The notes: a model not told the origin generated them from the letters alone. 59,552 bases of DNA from a bacterium (GCA_028820935.1 JAPPHZ010000043.1:1-59552), one strand, 5' to 3'; counted from the stretch's first letter, positions 16,540-25,566 are shown. Translations and numbers: made by a program.

Positions 16540-17376
16540 TCAGGTACTCAGCTGTCCGTACAGGTCCGGCCTGCGGTCACGGAAGAAACCCCAGTCGTTG
16601 CGGATCTGCGGGATAACCGACAGGTCCAGATCGGCGACCAGAACCTCGTCCTCGGTGTCGCTCGCCTGCGAGATGATCCTCCCCTTGGGGTCCACCCACA
16701 TCGACGACCCGTAGAAGTGCGAGTCGGAACCCCCCTGGTCCACCCCCACGCGGTTCACGCCGCCGACGTAGTAGATGTTGTCGACCGCGTGGGCCTGGAG
16801 TTCCAGCTCCCACAGGTAGCGGCTCATGCCGGTGGTGGCGGTGGGGACGTAGACGATCTGTGCCCCGTTGAGCGCCAGGGTGCGGGCCGCCTCGGGGAAG
16901 TGGCGGTCGTAGCAGATCAGGATCCCGATCGTCACGTCGAAGGGCGTCGGGAAGGTGATGAACCCGGTGTCACCCGGCGCGAAGTAGTACTTCTCAACCC
17001 CGGTCAGGGTAGGCACCGAGACGATGGGGATATGGCTCTTGCGGTAGATGCCCAGCAGGTCGCCGTCCGGGCCGACCACCGGGGCGCTGTTGTAGAGCAG
17101 GCCGTCGAGCGCCTTCTCGTAGATGGGGGCGATCAGGACGATCTGCAGCTCGCGGGCCAGCTCCCGCATGGCCTCCATCGTGGGACCGTCGATCGGCTCG
17201 GCCAGGTCGAGGTGGCGTGCGTTCATCTCGAAGGGGAAGTACACCGTGTGGAACAACTCCTGGAGGCATACGATCCGGGCGCCCCGGTCCGCCGCTTCAC
17301 GCACCAGGTGCTCGGCCCGCTTGACGTTGCTCTCCGTGTCGTACTCCGTACCCATCTGGACGAGTGCGGTCCTCAC
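16540..17376 (-). CDS. carbon-nitrogen hydrolase (beta-ureidopropionase-like)
   Basis: Nitrilase-superfamily amidase with the full catalytic triad: Glu40 in QELF, Lys113 in YRKSHIP and Cys155 in ICYDRHFPE. The 278-aa sequence has the beta-ureidopropionase/N-carbamoylputrescine-amidase style GLLYNSAPVVGPDG and EKYYFAPGDTGF. With a dihydropyrimidinase immediately upstream it would cleave N-carbamoyl-beta-alanine to beta-alanine, CO2 and NH3. The start is GTG 17376 after GAAGGAGG. N-carbamoylputrescine amidase is the main alternative; the neighbour favours the pyrimidine role. Confidence 0.87.
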   Translation of the reverse strand: MRTALVQMGTEYDTESNVKRAEHLVREAADRGARIVCLQELFHTVYFPFEMNARHLDLAEPIDGPTMEAMRELARELQIVLIAPIYEKALDGLLYNSAPVVGPDGDLLGIYRKSHIPIVSVPTLTGVEKYYFAPGDTGFITFPTPFDVTIGILICYDRHFPEAARTLALNGAQIVYVPTATTGMSRYLWELELQAHAVDNIYYVGGVNRVGVDQGGSDSHFYGSSMWVDPKGRIISQASDTEDEVLVADLDLSVIPQIRNDWGFFRDRRPDLYGQLST

Positions 17377-17390
17377 GATCGGGCCTCCTT

Positions 17391-17408
17391 CAGTGGTCTG
17401 TTTGTGGG
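17391..17408 (-). repeat. short dispersed motif, copy 3
   Basis: The minus strand reads CCCACAAACAGACCACTG directly before the ribosome binding site of the nitrilase-family gene, in that gene's orientation. It matches the CAGACAGACCACTAG core with two changes. Confidence 0.4.
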
Positions 17409-17442
17409 ATAGCGGTCCGAATCATCTCGCCGAGAGACCGCA

Positions 17443-18843
17443 TCATGATACGAGCGTGGAGCTGCTCAGAGCGGCGGACTCGGCGCTCCTCACAAAGCTC
17501 CCCGCCGGCCTTGACGCCACGTACCTGCCATCGCGCACGATAGCCCGGCCGCGCAGGAGCACCTCCCGGATGGCGCCCTGCAAGACCGTGCCCTCATAGG
17601 GGTTGTAGTCGCAGTTGGTGACCTGGGTGTCCAGGGCCAGCGTCGTGGTAGCGGCAGGATCGAGCACCACCAGGTCGGCATCCGATCCGGGAGCGATCTC
17701 CCCCTTGCGCGGGTACAGGCCGAACAGCTTCGCCGCGTTGGTCGAGGTGATCTCCACGAACCTGTTGAGCGAGAACCGGCCCTGGGCCACGCCGTAGTGA
17801 TACAGCAGGCCCATGCGCCACTCGATGCCAGGGAGGCCGTTGGGGATCTTGGTGAAGTCGTCCTTTCCCACCATGCGCTGCTCGAAGAAGAACGGCGCGT
17901 GGTCGGTTCCCACCGCCTGCAGGTCCCCGGCCGCCAGCGCGTCCCACAACGGATCGTGGTGGTCTGCGGAGCGGAGGGGCGGGGAGCAGACGTACTGGGA
18001 ACCCCGGAACCCCGGCTCGGCCAGCCTTTCGTCCGTCAGCACCAGGTAGTGCGGGCAGGTCTCCGCATAGGCGCGCACCCCCCGCTCCCGGGCCTCGGCC
18101 ATCGCCTGAGCCGAACCGGCCGATGACATGTGGACTATGTAGAGGGGCACGCCCGCCATCTCCGCCAGCGCGATCCCCCGCCGGGTCGCCTCGTCCTCGG
18201 CGAGGGACGGCCGGGTCCGGGCATGGAAGATCGGATCGGTGTCCCCGCGGGCCAGCGACTCCTTGACCAGCGCGTCGATGGCGTAGCCGTTCTCGCAGTG
18301 GAGCATGATGAAGCCGCCGTTCTCGGCGGTCCTCCGCATCGCCTTGAAGATGGCGCCGTCGTCCAGCATCCAGACGTTCGGGTAGGCCATGAAGAGCTTG
18401 AAGCTGGTCACGCCCTCGGTGACCAGGCCGTCGAGAGACGGGAGCAGGCTGTCGGGCAGATCGGTGATGATCTGGTGGAAGGCGTAGTCCACAGCGGCCT
18501 TCCCGTCCGCCATCCCGTGCCATCGCATCAAAGACGCTCTGGGGTCGGCGCCCTTCTCCTGGATGGCGAAATCGATGACCGTGGTGGTACCGCCCACGGC
18601 GGCGGCACGCGTCCCCGTGTCGAAGTCGTCCGAGATCACCGTGCCCGCCACCGGGGTGTCCAGATGGGTATGGGGATCGATGCCGCCGGGGAACACCAGG
18701 TGACCGGAGGCGTCGATGGTCTCGTCCGCCTCCGTGCCCTCGAAGTCGCCGATGGCGCGGACCCGTCCGTCCTCAATGAGGATGTCCGCCACGTAGTCGT
18801 CCGTGGCCGTGACGATCCGGCCTCCCTCGACGAGCGTCGTCAC
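17443..18843 (-). CDS. hydA: dihydropyrimidinase / D-hydantoinase
   Basis: Binuclear zinc amidohydrolase that opens the dihydropyrimidine ring, step two of reductive pyrimidine catabolism. The 466-aa protein has PHTHLD (His58, His60), the carboxylated Lys149 in TSFKLFMAYP, His-bearing LHCENG and IVHMSS, the catalytic Asp in GTDHAPF (about 313-319), and IPNGLPGIEWRM, a hallmark of this family. The GTG start overlaps the retropepsin stop by GTGA; the nitrilase-like enzyme follows after 66 bases. Dihydropyrimidine dehydrogenase is not in the window. The family also includes hydantoinases and phenylhydantoinases. Confidence 0.92.
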   Translation of the reverse strand: MTTLVEGGRIVTATDDYVADILIEDGRVRAIGDFEGTEADETIDASGHLVFPGGIDPHTHLDTPVAGTVISDDFDTGTRAAAVGGTTTVIDFAIQEKGADPRASLMRWHGMADGKAAVDYAFHQIITDLPDSLLPSLDGLVTEGVTSFKLFMAYPNVWMLDDGAIFKAMRRTAENGGFIMLHCENGYAIDALVKESLARGDTDPIFHARTRPSLAEDEATRRGIALAEMAGVPLYIVHMSSAGSAQAMAEARERGVRAYAETCPHYLVLTDERLAEPGFRGSQYVCSPPLRSADHHDPLWDALAAGDLQAVGTDHAPFFFEQRMVGKDDFTKIPNGLPGIEWRMGLLYHYGVAQGRFSLNRFVEITSTNAAKLFGLYPRKGEIAPGSDADLVVLDPAATTTLALDTQVTNCDYNPYEGTVLQGAIREVLLRGRAIVRDGRYVASRPAGSFVRSAESAALSSSTLVS

Positions 18844-19235
18844 GCCGCGGCCACCCGTAACGCCCGGAACTCGGTGGCAGGAACGAGGAACCCTGTGGCG
18901 GGAACGAGCTTGCCCCGGACCGGGTCGACGGCAAGTCGTAGACCGTCCAGGGTGTAGGTGCCCAGGCGCGGACGGTCCTTCTTCTCCCCGAACAGCACGA
19001 GCGTGTGGATACTCCTCCCTTCCACGGTGGCAATCGCCCGGCCCATGTCGTATTCCACCCGGCGTCCGTCTTGGAGGACAAGCGGGAACCGGTCGATAGG
19101 AGAAACACCCAACTCCCGGAGCAGGGGGGCAGGAACCATCGTGAAGAGGGTACCGATGTCCACCATTAGCTCGACATCCAGCGACCGTCCGCCATCCTCA
19201 GCCGCAAGGCGTACGGTTTGGTTAAGTACTCCCAC
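18840..19235 (-). CDS. retropepsin-like protein with altered active site (DIG)
   Basis: A 131-aa single-domain protein of the clan AA aspartic-protease fold: hydrophobic strand into LMVDIGTLFTMVP, then LLRELGV, a basic-polar loop and a second hydrophobic strand LGTYTLDGLRLAVDP-RGKLVP. The active-site triad is Asp26-Ile-Gly instead of D-T/S-G; a normal DTG relative is encoded at 28301-28726. The GTG at 19235 has AGGAGG 8 bases upstream; the longer frame lacks a site. It overlaps the dihydropyrimidinase start by 4 bases. Loss of the Thr/Ser may weaken or abolish proteolysis. Function unknown. Confidence 0.75.
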   Translation of the reverse strand: MGVLNQTVRLAAEDGGRSLDVELMVDIGTLFTMVPAPLLRELGVSPIDRFPLVLQDGRRVEYDMGRAIATVEGRSIHTLVLFGEKKDRPRLGTYTLDGLRLAVDPVRGKLVPATGFLVPATEFRALRVAAA

Positions 19236-19374
19236 AGCCGTCACCTCCTGATGCGCTCTCCCGCCCACGCTGTGCCGTGTGGCCCCTCTCCCTGGCATCG
19301 TGCCACCGGAGGATGCTAAGACCGGCGCCCGTGCCCCAACCAGTGGGCGCACGGGCGAACGATCACATATACGG

Positions 19375-21750
19375 CTAGCCGCCGGCCTGGTCGATCAGCG
19401 ACCACAGGCGGCTCGGCGTGACCGGGGTCTGGTCCGCCTCGACTCCGAGGTGCGACAGCGCGTCGGTCACCGCGTTGGCCAGCGCCCCGGCGGCCGGGAA
19501 GCATCCCGCCTCGCCCATGCCCTTGAAGCCGCCCTCGGTGTGTGGCGAGGGGGTCACCAGGTGATGGATCTCGAAGTCGGGCAGATCCGTGAAGGACGGC
19601 ACCAGGTAGTCCATGAGGGTCGAAGACAGAAGCTGTCCGCTCTCCTCGTCATACACGAACTCCTCCAGCATCGCGCCACCGAGCCCGTTGGAGAGAGCCC
19701 CGTGGATCTGGCCTTCCACCAGGAGCGGGTTGATGATCGTGCCGGCGTCGTCCACCACCACGTACTTGACCCAGTCGATCTTGCCGGTGTCGATGTCCAC
19801 GTCCACCACGGCCACATGGGTCCCGCAGGCGGTCGTGAAGTTGGCCGGGTCGTAGACGTAGGTCGCCTCGAGGGTCGGTTGGTCCCCCTCCGGGAGCTTG
19901 TGCGCCCAATAGGCCTGCTGCGCCACGTCGGCCAGACTGAGGGACCGCATCTCCTCGGCGCCCTTCACCGATATCCGGCCGTCGGCGTAGGCGACGTCGT
20001 CCGGATCCGCTTCCAGGAGCCCGGCGCCGATCCGCACCGCTTTGGCCTTGATCTCCTCGATGGCCTTGATGACCGCCACCGCCGCCACGTTGGAACGGCT
20101 GCCCGCCGACCCGAAACCCGTGTACGGGGTCTGGTCGGTGTCGCCCCAGACGACCCGCACGTTGGCGATGTCGATCTCCAGGTGATCGGCGGCCACCTGG
20201 GCGAGCGTGGTCTCGGTGCCCTGACCCATCGGGATCATCCCCGTGTACAGGGTGGCCCTGCCGTGGGGGTCGATCTTCACGGTCGAGCCCTCGTAGCCGC
20301 CCGTGTAGTAGTCGAGAATGCCGAGGATGGCCGAGGGTCCGAAGCCGGACACGTGGATGTAGGAGGAGATGCCGATCCCGCGGTATACGCCTTGGTCCCG
20401 CAGGCTCTGCTGCTCCTCCCGCACCTTGTCGTACTCGACCGCCTCGAGGGCCTTCTCCAGCGCCGCGGGGTAGTTGCCGCTGTCGTAGACGGCGCCGCCC
20501 GGGCTGAAGTAGGGGAACTCATCGGCCTGGATCATGTTGCGGCGACGCAACTCGGCCGGGTCGATCCCCAGCCTGCGAGCCGTCTTGTCCATCATCCGCT
20601 CGATACCGAACATGGCCTCCGGGCCTCCGAAGCCGCGGAAGGTGCTGTTCGGGGTCTTGTTGGTGGCCACCCCCACCACGTCGCAGTGGTAGTTGGCGAT
20701 CTTGTACTGGTTGACCGCGGCGGCGCCCGTCACCCAGGCGGGCCCGATGCCCACGCTATGCAGGTGGGCGCCCTGGTCGCTCAGCACCCGGCCCTTGAGG
20801 CCGAGGACCGTCCCGTCGGAGTTGGCCGCGAGCTGCCATTCCTGGAGTTGCTCGCGCCCGTGCACCGTGGCCTGGAGCGCCTCCCGGCGATCCTCGATCC
20901 ACTTGACCGGCCGGCACAGCTTCATCGACGCCAGCGAGACGAGGATGTCCTCGGGGTAGCGGTCCCATTGATTGCCGAACGCGCCACCGATGTTGGGGGT
21001 GAGGATCCGGACCGACGTCTCGGGAATGCCAAGGGCGGCCGCCAACTCCGTGCGGAGCAGGCTGGCCACCTGGCTCCCGGAGTGGAGGGTGAGGGTCTGG
21101 CGAAGATCGTCCCACTCGGCTACGTGACCGCGCGTCTCCAGCGCCACGCCCGAGTAGCGACCCACCTTGAACCGTCCGGAGACGATCTCGTCCGCCTCCT
21201 CGAAGGCGCCGTCGATGTCACCGGCTACACCGAGGGCGTTGATCCCCGGGAAGGTGTACTCGATGATCGTGTTGTCGCCCATGTCCTCGTTGATCACCGG
21301 AGCGCCATCGGCCAGGGCAGCCTCCACGTCGACCACGTGGTCGAGGATCTCGTAGTCCACGTCGAGCAGATCGAGGGCGTCCTCGGCCAGATAGCGCGAG
21401 TCGGCCACCACCGCGGCGACCGGCTCACCTACGTAACGAGCCTTGCCGGGGGCAAAGGCGGGCGTGGTGCATTCCTTCTGGCCCGGAAGGCGCCAGATGG
21501 TGGGAAAGTCCCCGATGCCCTCCAAGTCGGCGGCTGTCAGCACGCAGTGGACGCCGTCGAGGGCCTCCGCCGCGGCCGTGTCGATACCGTTGATGCGGGC
21601 GTGTGCGTACGGACTGCGGAGGATGGCCATGTGGACCGTCCCGGCCGGCTCGATGTCGGCGATGTAGCGACCCCGGCCCCGGATCAGCGGAGCATCCTCC
21701 CGGCGGGGCGCCGAGACTCCGATCCACCGGTTTTCCTGCGTGGTGGTCAT
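19375..21750 (-). CDS. molybdenum hydroxylase large subunit (CoxL/xanthine dehydrogenase family)
   Basis: Molybdopterin-cytosine-dinucleotide-type large subunit (791 aa), with RIDAPLI-G-GRY-like start (REDAPLIRGRGRYIADI), PNIGGAFGNQ and TPNSTFRGFGGPEAMFGIERMMD. The catalytic Glu is at about 747 in KGMGEAGCFPA. The loop reads STFRGFGG, not the AYxCSFR of true form I CO dehydrogenases nor AYRGAGR of form II, so the substrate is probably another heterocycle or aldehyde. The start overlaps the small-subunit stop (ATGA); order is medium-small-large. A CoxD/CoxE-like maturation pair is at 9403-11425. Confidence 0.9.
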   Translation of the reverse strand: MTTTQENRWIGVSAPRREDAPLIRGRGRYIADIEPAGTVHMAILRSPYAHARINGIDTAAAEALDGVHCVLTAADLEGIGDFPTIWRLPGQKECTTPAFAPGKARYVGEPVAAVVADSRYLAEDALDLLDVDYEILDHVVDVEAALADGAPVINEDMGDNTIIEYTFPGINALGVAGDIDGAFEEADEIVSGRFKVGRYSGVALETRGHVAEWDDLRQTLTLHSGSQVASLLRTELAAALGIPETSVRILTPNIGGAFGNQWDRYPEDILVSLASMKLCRPVKWIEDRREALQATVHGREQLQEWQLAANSDGTVLGLKGRVLSDQGAHLHSVGIGPAWVTGAAAVNQYKIANYHCDVVGVATNKTPNSTFRGFGGPEAMFGIERMMDKTARRLGIDPAELRRRNMIQADEFPYFSPGGAVYDSGNYPAALEKALEAVEYDKVREEQQSLRDQGVYRGIGISSYIHVSGFGPSAILGILDYYTGGYEGSTVKIDPHGRATLYTGMIPMGQGTETTLAQVAADHLEIDIANVRVVWGDTDQTPYTGFGSAGSRSNVAAVAVIKAIEEIKAKAVRIGAGLLEADPDDVAYADGRISVKGAEEMRSLSLADVAQQAYWAHKLPEGDQPTLEATYVYDPANFTTACGTHVAVVDVDIDTGKIDWVKYVVVDDAGTIINPLLVEGQIHGALSNGLGGAMLEEFVYDEESGQLLSSTLMDYLVPSFTDLPDFEIHHLVTPSPHTEGGFKGMGEAGCFPAAGALANAVTDALSHLGVEADQTPVTPSRLWSLIDQAGG

Positions 21751-22238
21751 GCGCTCCCCCCTTCAGCGGACATGACGGCAGCTGCCGCCTGCACCGACTC
21801 GACGATCTTCTGGTATCCGGTGCAGCGGCAGATGTTGCCGCCCATCTCCTCCCGTATCTCCTGTGGGCTGGGATCCGGGTTCCGTGACACCACGTCGATT
21901 CCGGCCAGGATCATCCCCGGCGTGCAGAAGCCGCACTGCAGGCCGTGGTACTCGGAGAACGCACTTTGCATGGGGTGGAGATCGTCGCCGTCGGCGATGC
22001 CCTCGATGGTGGTTATCTCCGCGCCGTCCGCCTGTACGGCGAGCATCAGGCAGGATCGGACGACCTCGCCGTCGAGCAGGATCGTGCATGCGCCGCACAC
22101 CCCGTGCTCGCACCCGAGGTGGGTCCCGGTCAGGCCGAGGTCCTCGCGTATGGCATCCGCCAGTGTCTTGCGCGGCTCGACCGAGACCGCCCGGCCGGCG
22201 CCGTTGACGTTGATTACGACACTCATGTTCTCAGCCAT
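21747..22238 (-). CDS. (2Fe-2S) small subunit of molybdenum hydroxylase
   Basis: The 163-aa electron-transfer subunit has two [2Fe-2S] sites: plant-ferredoxin-type CEHGVCGAC (about 51-59), and the all-helical domain CGFC...CRCTGY. ATG 22238 is used because AGGAGG lies about 7 bases upstream; an earlier in-frame ATG lacks a site. It overlaps the medium subunit gene by 8 bases and the large subunit by 4, so all three are translationally coupled. It passes electrons from the Mo centre to the FAD subunit. Confidence 0.92.
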   Translation of the reverse strand: MAENMSVVINVNGAGRAVSVEPRKTLADAIREDLGLTGTHLGCEHGVCGACTILLDGEVVRSCLMLAVQADGAEITTIEGIADGDDLHPMQSAFSEYHGLQCGFCTPGMILAGIDVVSRNPDPSPQEIREEMGGNICRCTGYQKIVESVQAAAAVMSAEGGSA

Positions 22239-23103
22239 TTCCGCCTCCTGCCTGGCCGGCCGCATCATTCAAGGCCCGTACCGTCAGAACGTTGATCAGA
22301 TGACTCCTGTACTCGGCCGTTCCGTGAACATCCGAGGTGGCGGGAAAGTCCGCGGCCGCACCGGCCCCGGCCGCCGCGAACGCGGCGTCTCCCGTCTCGG
22401 CGCCCACCAGAGCGGCCTCCGCGGTGGGTAGGCGGGTGGCATGGGTGCCCCCGAAAGCCCCTAGTGCCGCGTGCGTGATGGTCGACCCATCGGTCGTGAT
22501 CACCGCCGCCACCCCGGCCAGCGCGAAGTCGCCATGCCGGCGGGCGAACTCCTGGAATCCGAAAGTGCTCCCCGCTGCTGCCGCCGGTATCCGGATCTCG
22601 GTCAGCAGTTCGGTGTCGCCCAGGGTCGTGTCGAACAGGCGATCCTCGATCAGGTCCTGCATCCCGATGACCCGCTCGCCGTCCACCGACCGGGCGGTGA
22701 CCTCGGCATCGAGAGCCATCAGCACGGCCGGAAGCTCCGCCGCCGGGTCGTTGTGGGCCACCGAGCCGCCGATCGTGCCCCGGTTGCGGATCGCCCGGTG
22801 GCCGATCTCGGCGACGGCCGCGGGGATGACCGGATGTGCCCCCGCCACGTCACCCGACTCACCGACCGCGGTCAGGCGGGTCATGGCACCGATCCGCAGC
22901 GACCCGTTGGCCGAGATGTAGGACAGCGAGTCGACTCCGTTGACATCGATCAGGTGGGCCGGCCTGGCCAACCTGAAGTTGAGCATCGGCACGAGGCTCT
23001 GGCCGCCGGCAAGGACTTTCGCCCCCGATCCGTGTTCGGCCAGAAGATCGAGGGTCTCCCCGATGCTTTCCGGCGCCGAGTAATCAAAGACCGCTGGTTT
23101 CAT
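22231..23103 (-). CDS. FAD-binding medium subunit of molybdenum hydroxylase (CoxM-like)
   Basis: The 290-aa flavoprotein subunit has the two FAD pyrophosphate motifs AGGQSLVP (about 32-39) and TIGGSVAHNDPAAE (about 110-123), and the C-terminal CO-dehydrogenase flavoprotein domain. It is the first gene of the medium-small-large operon. ATG 23103 is preceded by AGGAGGTGA. The gene diverges from the ABC importer at 23221, so the 117-base gap probably holds both promoters. A TATGAT (23166-23171, minus) is a possible -10 box without a good -35. Confidence 0.92.
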   Translation of the reverse strand: MKPAVFDYSAPESIGETLDLLAEHGSGAKVLAGGQSLVPMLNFRLARPAHLIDVNGVDSLSYISANGSLRIGAMTRLTAVGESGDVAGAHPVIPAAVAEIGHRAIRNRGTIGGSVAHNDPAAELPAVLMALDAEVTARSVDGERVIGMQDLIEDRLFDTTLGDTELLTEIRIPAAAAGSTFGFQEFARRHGDFALAGVAAVITTDGSTITHAALGAFGGTHATRLPTAEAALVGAETGDAAFAAAGAGAAADFPATSDVHGTAEYRSHLINVLTVRALNDAAGQAGGGNG

Positions 23104-23220
23104 AGGCGGTTCACCTCCTGCGTGACGGCGCTCCGGTCAGACCGCCGATTTCCCATCCCGGCAGGATCATAGACACGCCCGACCTGGGGGTGCGGTGATA
23201 CGCGCCCAAAGCCCGAGCCC

Positions 23221-25566
23221 GTGCTGAAGACCCGTCGGATCGAGGCCCGTCGTGCCGCTCCCGGACCCGCAACGAGTCACGTGGCCACCCTGGTCGTGGC
23301 ATCGGAGGACGGGCACCGGTACGTCGATGCCGAAGACCGCTCTGACTATGATCTGGCACACCCCGTCCTCGACCACCGACCACCGCCGAGACTGGGAAAG
23401 TGGGTTCGTATTCGCCTCGCCGTCGCTCTGGTTGCCGCCACCACCCTGATCCTCGGCCTGGCCGCGTGCGGAACGGACGGAGAGGGGCCGGCTACACCCG
23501 ATGAAGCGGCTACCGGCTCCTCGTTCGCCGGAACGATAAGGATCGGGGCGGCCCTTAGCGAGACCGGCAAGTTCGCGGTGGAGGGACGCGACTCTCGCGA
23601 GGGTTACGACACCTGGGTGAGATGGGTGAACGAGGAGTACGGGGGCATCGAGATCGGCGGCCGCCGCTACGCCGCCGAGATCGTCTACTACGACGACGAG
23701 TCCGACGCCGACACGGCCGCCAACCTCGTCCAGAAGCTCATCGACGAGGACAAGGTCGACTTCCTGCTAGGTCCATACTCCAGCAGCCTCACCACCGGCG
23801 CCAGCGCCATCGCCGAGGCCAACAACGTCATCATGGTGGAGGGGAACGGGACCTCCGACACCATGTTCGAGCGCGGCTTCCGGAACCTCTTCCTGGTGGC
23901 CACCATCGCCAGCGACTACACCAAGTCCACGATCGAGGCCCTGGCGGCCCGGGGGGCGCGCACCGCGGTGATCGCCTACGAGGACACGTCCTTCCCCACC
24001 GCGGTCGCCAACGGGGCCCGGAGGCATCTGGAAGCCGCCGGGATCGAAGTCCTGGCCATGGAGACCTATCCCAAGGACATCCAGGACGCCTCGGCGATCA
24101 TGACCAAGTTCCGCGACCTGGATCCCGACGTATTCATCGGCGGCGGCCACTACAACGATGCGGTGCTGTTCGTCAACGCGGCCAAGGAACTCGGGTTCGC
24201 TCCCGACGGGATGCTCATCACGGTGGGCCCGTCCAATCCCAAGCTGATCGACGAGCTCGGCGAGGATCTGGACGGCGTACTGGGACCTACCCAGTGGGAG
24301 CCGGTGATGGCCTACGAGGGCCCGTACTTCGGTAGCGCGTCGGACTACGCCGCCTACTACGAGAGCCTGTGGGGAGAGCCGCCCGTCTACCAGGCGGCCA
24401 GCGCCACAGCTGCCGCCCTCGCCCTCCACCTGGCCGTCGAGACCGCCGGGACGACCGACACCGAAGCGGTTCGCGAGGCCCTCTACGGGCTGGAAGCCGA
24501 CACGTTCTACGGTCCCATCTCGTTCGACGAGCGCGGTGTCAACACCTCCAAGCCGATGGGCACGGTGCAGGTGCAGGACGGAAAGATCCGGGTGGTGGCG
24601 CCCGGCGAGGCGGCGGTCGCCGACCTGGTGTACCCGCTGGCCGGGGCGAGCGGTGGAGGGAAGGCCTCGGCCGCCGAGCGGGTGGCGCAGACGCTGGTCA
24701 ACGGTATCGCCCTGGGCGGTATGTACACCCTCCTCGTGCTGGGGTTCTCGATCATCTGGGGGGTGATGGGCGTCATCAACTTCGCCCACGGCGAGTTCGT
24801 CATGATCGGCGCCTATGCGGCCTGGCTCGCCAACGACCTGTGGGGCGTGGACCCGTTCGTGACCGTGCCCCTGGTGTTCCTGGTGATGATGCTGGTGGGC
24901 TTCGGAACGCAGCGGCTGCTGGTCAACCGGGTGATCGACCGCCCCCATCTCGTTTCGCTGCTGGTGATGTTCGCGGTGGCGATCATCCTCCAGAACGTCA
25001 TGAAGGTGGTGTTCTCGGCCGACTTCCGGCGCGCCGACACCGCGCTCGACGGCGTCTGGCAGGTGGCGGGCGAGGTGACGGTGCCGGTCACCCGCTTCTG
25101 GATCCTGGTGGTGGCGCTGGCCGTAGCGGGAGGCCTCAGCCTTTTCCTGGCGCGCAGCCGGCTGGGCAAGAGCATCCGGGCCGCCGCCCAGAACCGGGAA
25201 GCGGCGCGGATCCTCGGCATCGATGTCGCCAGGGTCTACGCGGTGACGTTCGCCATCTGCATCGGGATCACCGGCGTGGCCGGCGCGCTCATCAGCCCGG
25301 TGTTGGCGGTGCAACCCTTCCAGGGCCCGCCCCTCACGCTCAAGGCCTTCGCCATCACCGCCATGGCGGGCCTCGGATCGGTCCGGGGCGCCCTGGGCGG
25401 CGCCATGGTCCTCGGCCTCGTCGAAGCCGGGCTGGCCGTCTACATCCCCGAGATAGGCACCAACCTGGCGGTGGTGGCCTCCTTCGTGCTGCTGGTAGTG
25501 GCGCTCGTGGTGCGACCCCAAGGTCTCTTCAAAGGACTCCGGCCCGTGGACGCGACGGCGACATGA
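23221..25566 (+). CDS. fused substrate-binding protein and LivH-type permease
   Basis: A single 781-aa reading frame joins a branched-chain-amino-acid-type periplasmic binding protein to a LivH permease. The order is an N-terminal leader, a lipoprotein-like signal (LILGLAACG, Cys about 81), the LivJ-type domain from IRIGAALSETGKFAVEG (about 103) to VQDGKIRVVAPGE (about 460), and a Gly/Ala linker. Then come LVNGIALGGMYTLLVLGFSI (about 490) and the remaining LivH helices including GLG motifs near the C-terminus. No stop or frameshift separates the halves. The start is uncertain: GTG 23221 leaves about 58 residues before the signal, GTG 23281 and 23296 are also in frame, and no good start lies closer. 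Followed by livM, livG and livF. Confidence 0.85.
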   Translation: MLKTRRIEARRAAPGPATSHVATLVVASEDGHRYVDAEDRSDYDLAHPVLDHRPPPRLGKWVRIRLAVALVAATTLILGLAACGTDGEGPATPDEAATGSSFAGTIRIGAALSETGKFAVEGRDSREGYDTWVRWVNEEYGGIEIGGRRYAAEIVYYDDESDADTAANLVQKLIDEDKVDFLLGPYSSSLTTGASAIAEANNVIMVEGNGTSDTMFERGFRNLFLVATIASDYTKSTIEALAARGARTAVIAYEDTSFPTAVANGARRHLEAAGIEVLAMETYPKDIQDASAIMTKFRDLDPDVFIGGGHYNDAVLFVNAAKELGFAPDGMLITVGPSNPKLIDELGEDLDGVLGPTQWEPVMAYEGPYFGSASDYAAYYESLWGEPPVYQAASATAAALALHLAVETAGTTDTEAVREALYGLEADTFYGPISFDERGVNTSKPMGTVQVQDGKIRVVAPGEAAVADLVYPLAGASGGGKASAAERVAQTLVNGIALGGMYTLLVLGFSIIWGVMGVINFAHGEFVMIGAYAAWLANDLWGVDPFVTVPLVFLVMMLVGFGTQRLLVNRVIDRPHLVSLLVMFAVAIILQNVMKVVFSADFRRADTALDGVWQVAGEVTVPVTRFWILVVALAVAGGLSLFLARSRLGKSIRAAAQNREAARILGIDVARVYAVTFAICIGITGVAGALISPVLAVQPFQGPPLTLKAFAITAMAGLGSVRGALGGAMVLGLVEAGLAVYIPEIGTNLAVVASFVLLVVALVVRPQGLFKGLRPVDATAT

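Noticed and set aside
19375-23103. True aerobic CO dehydrogenase (coxMSL)
   Set aside because: The large subunit lacks the AYxCSFR loop with the Cu/Mo-linked Cys; subunit order alone is shared by the whole hydroxylase family.
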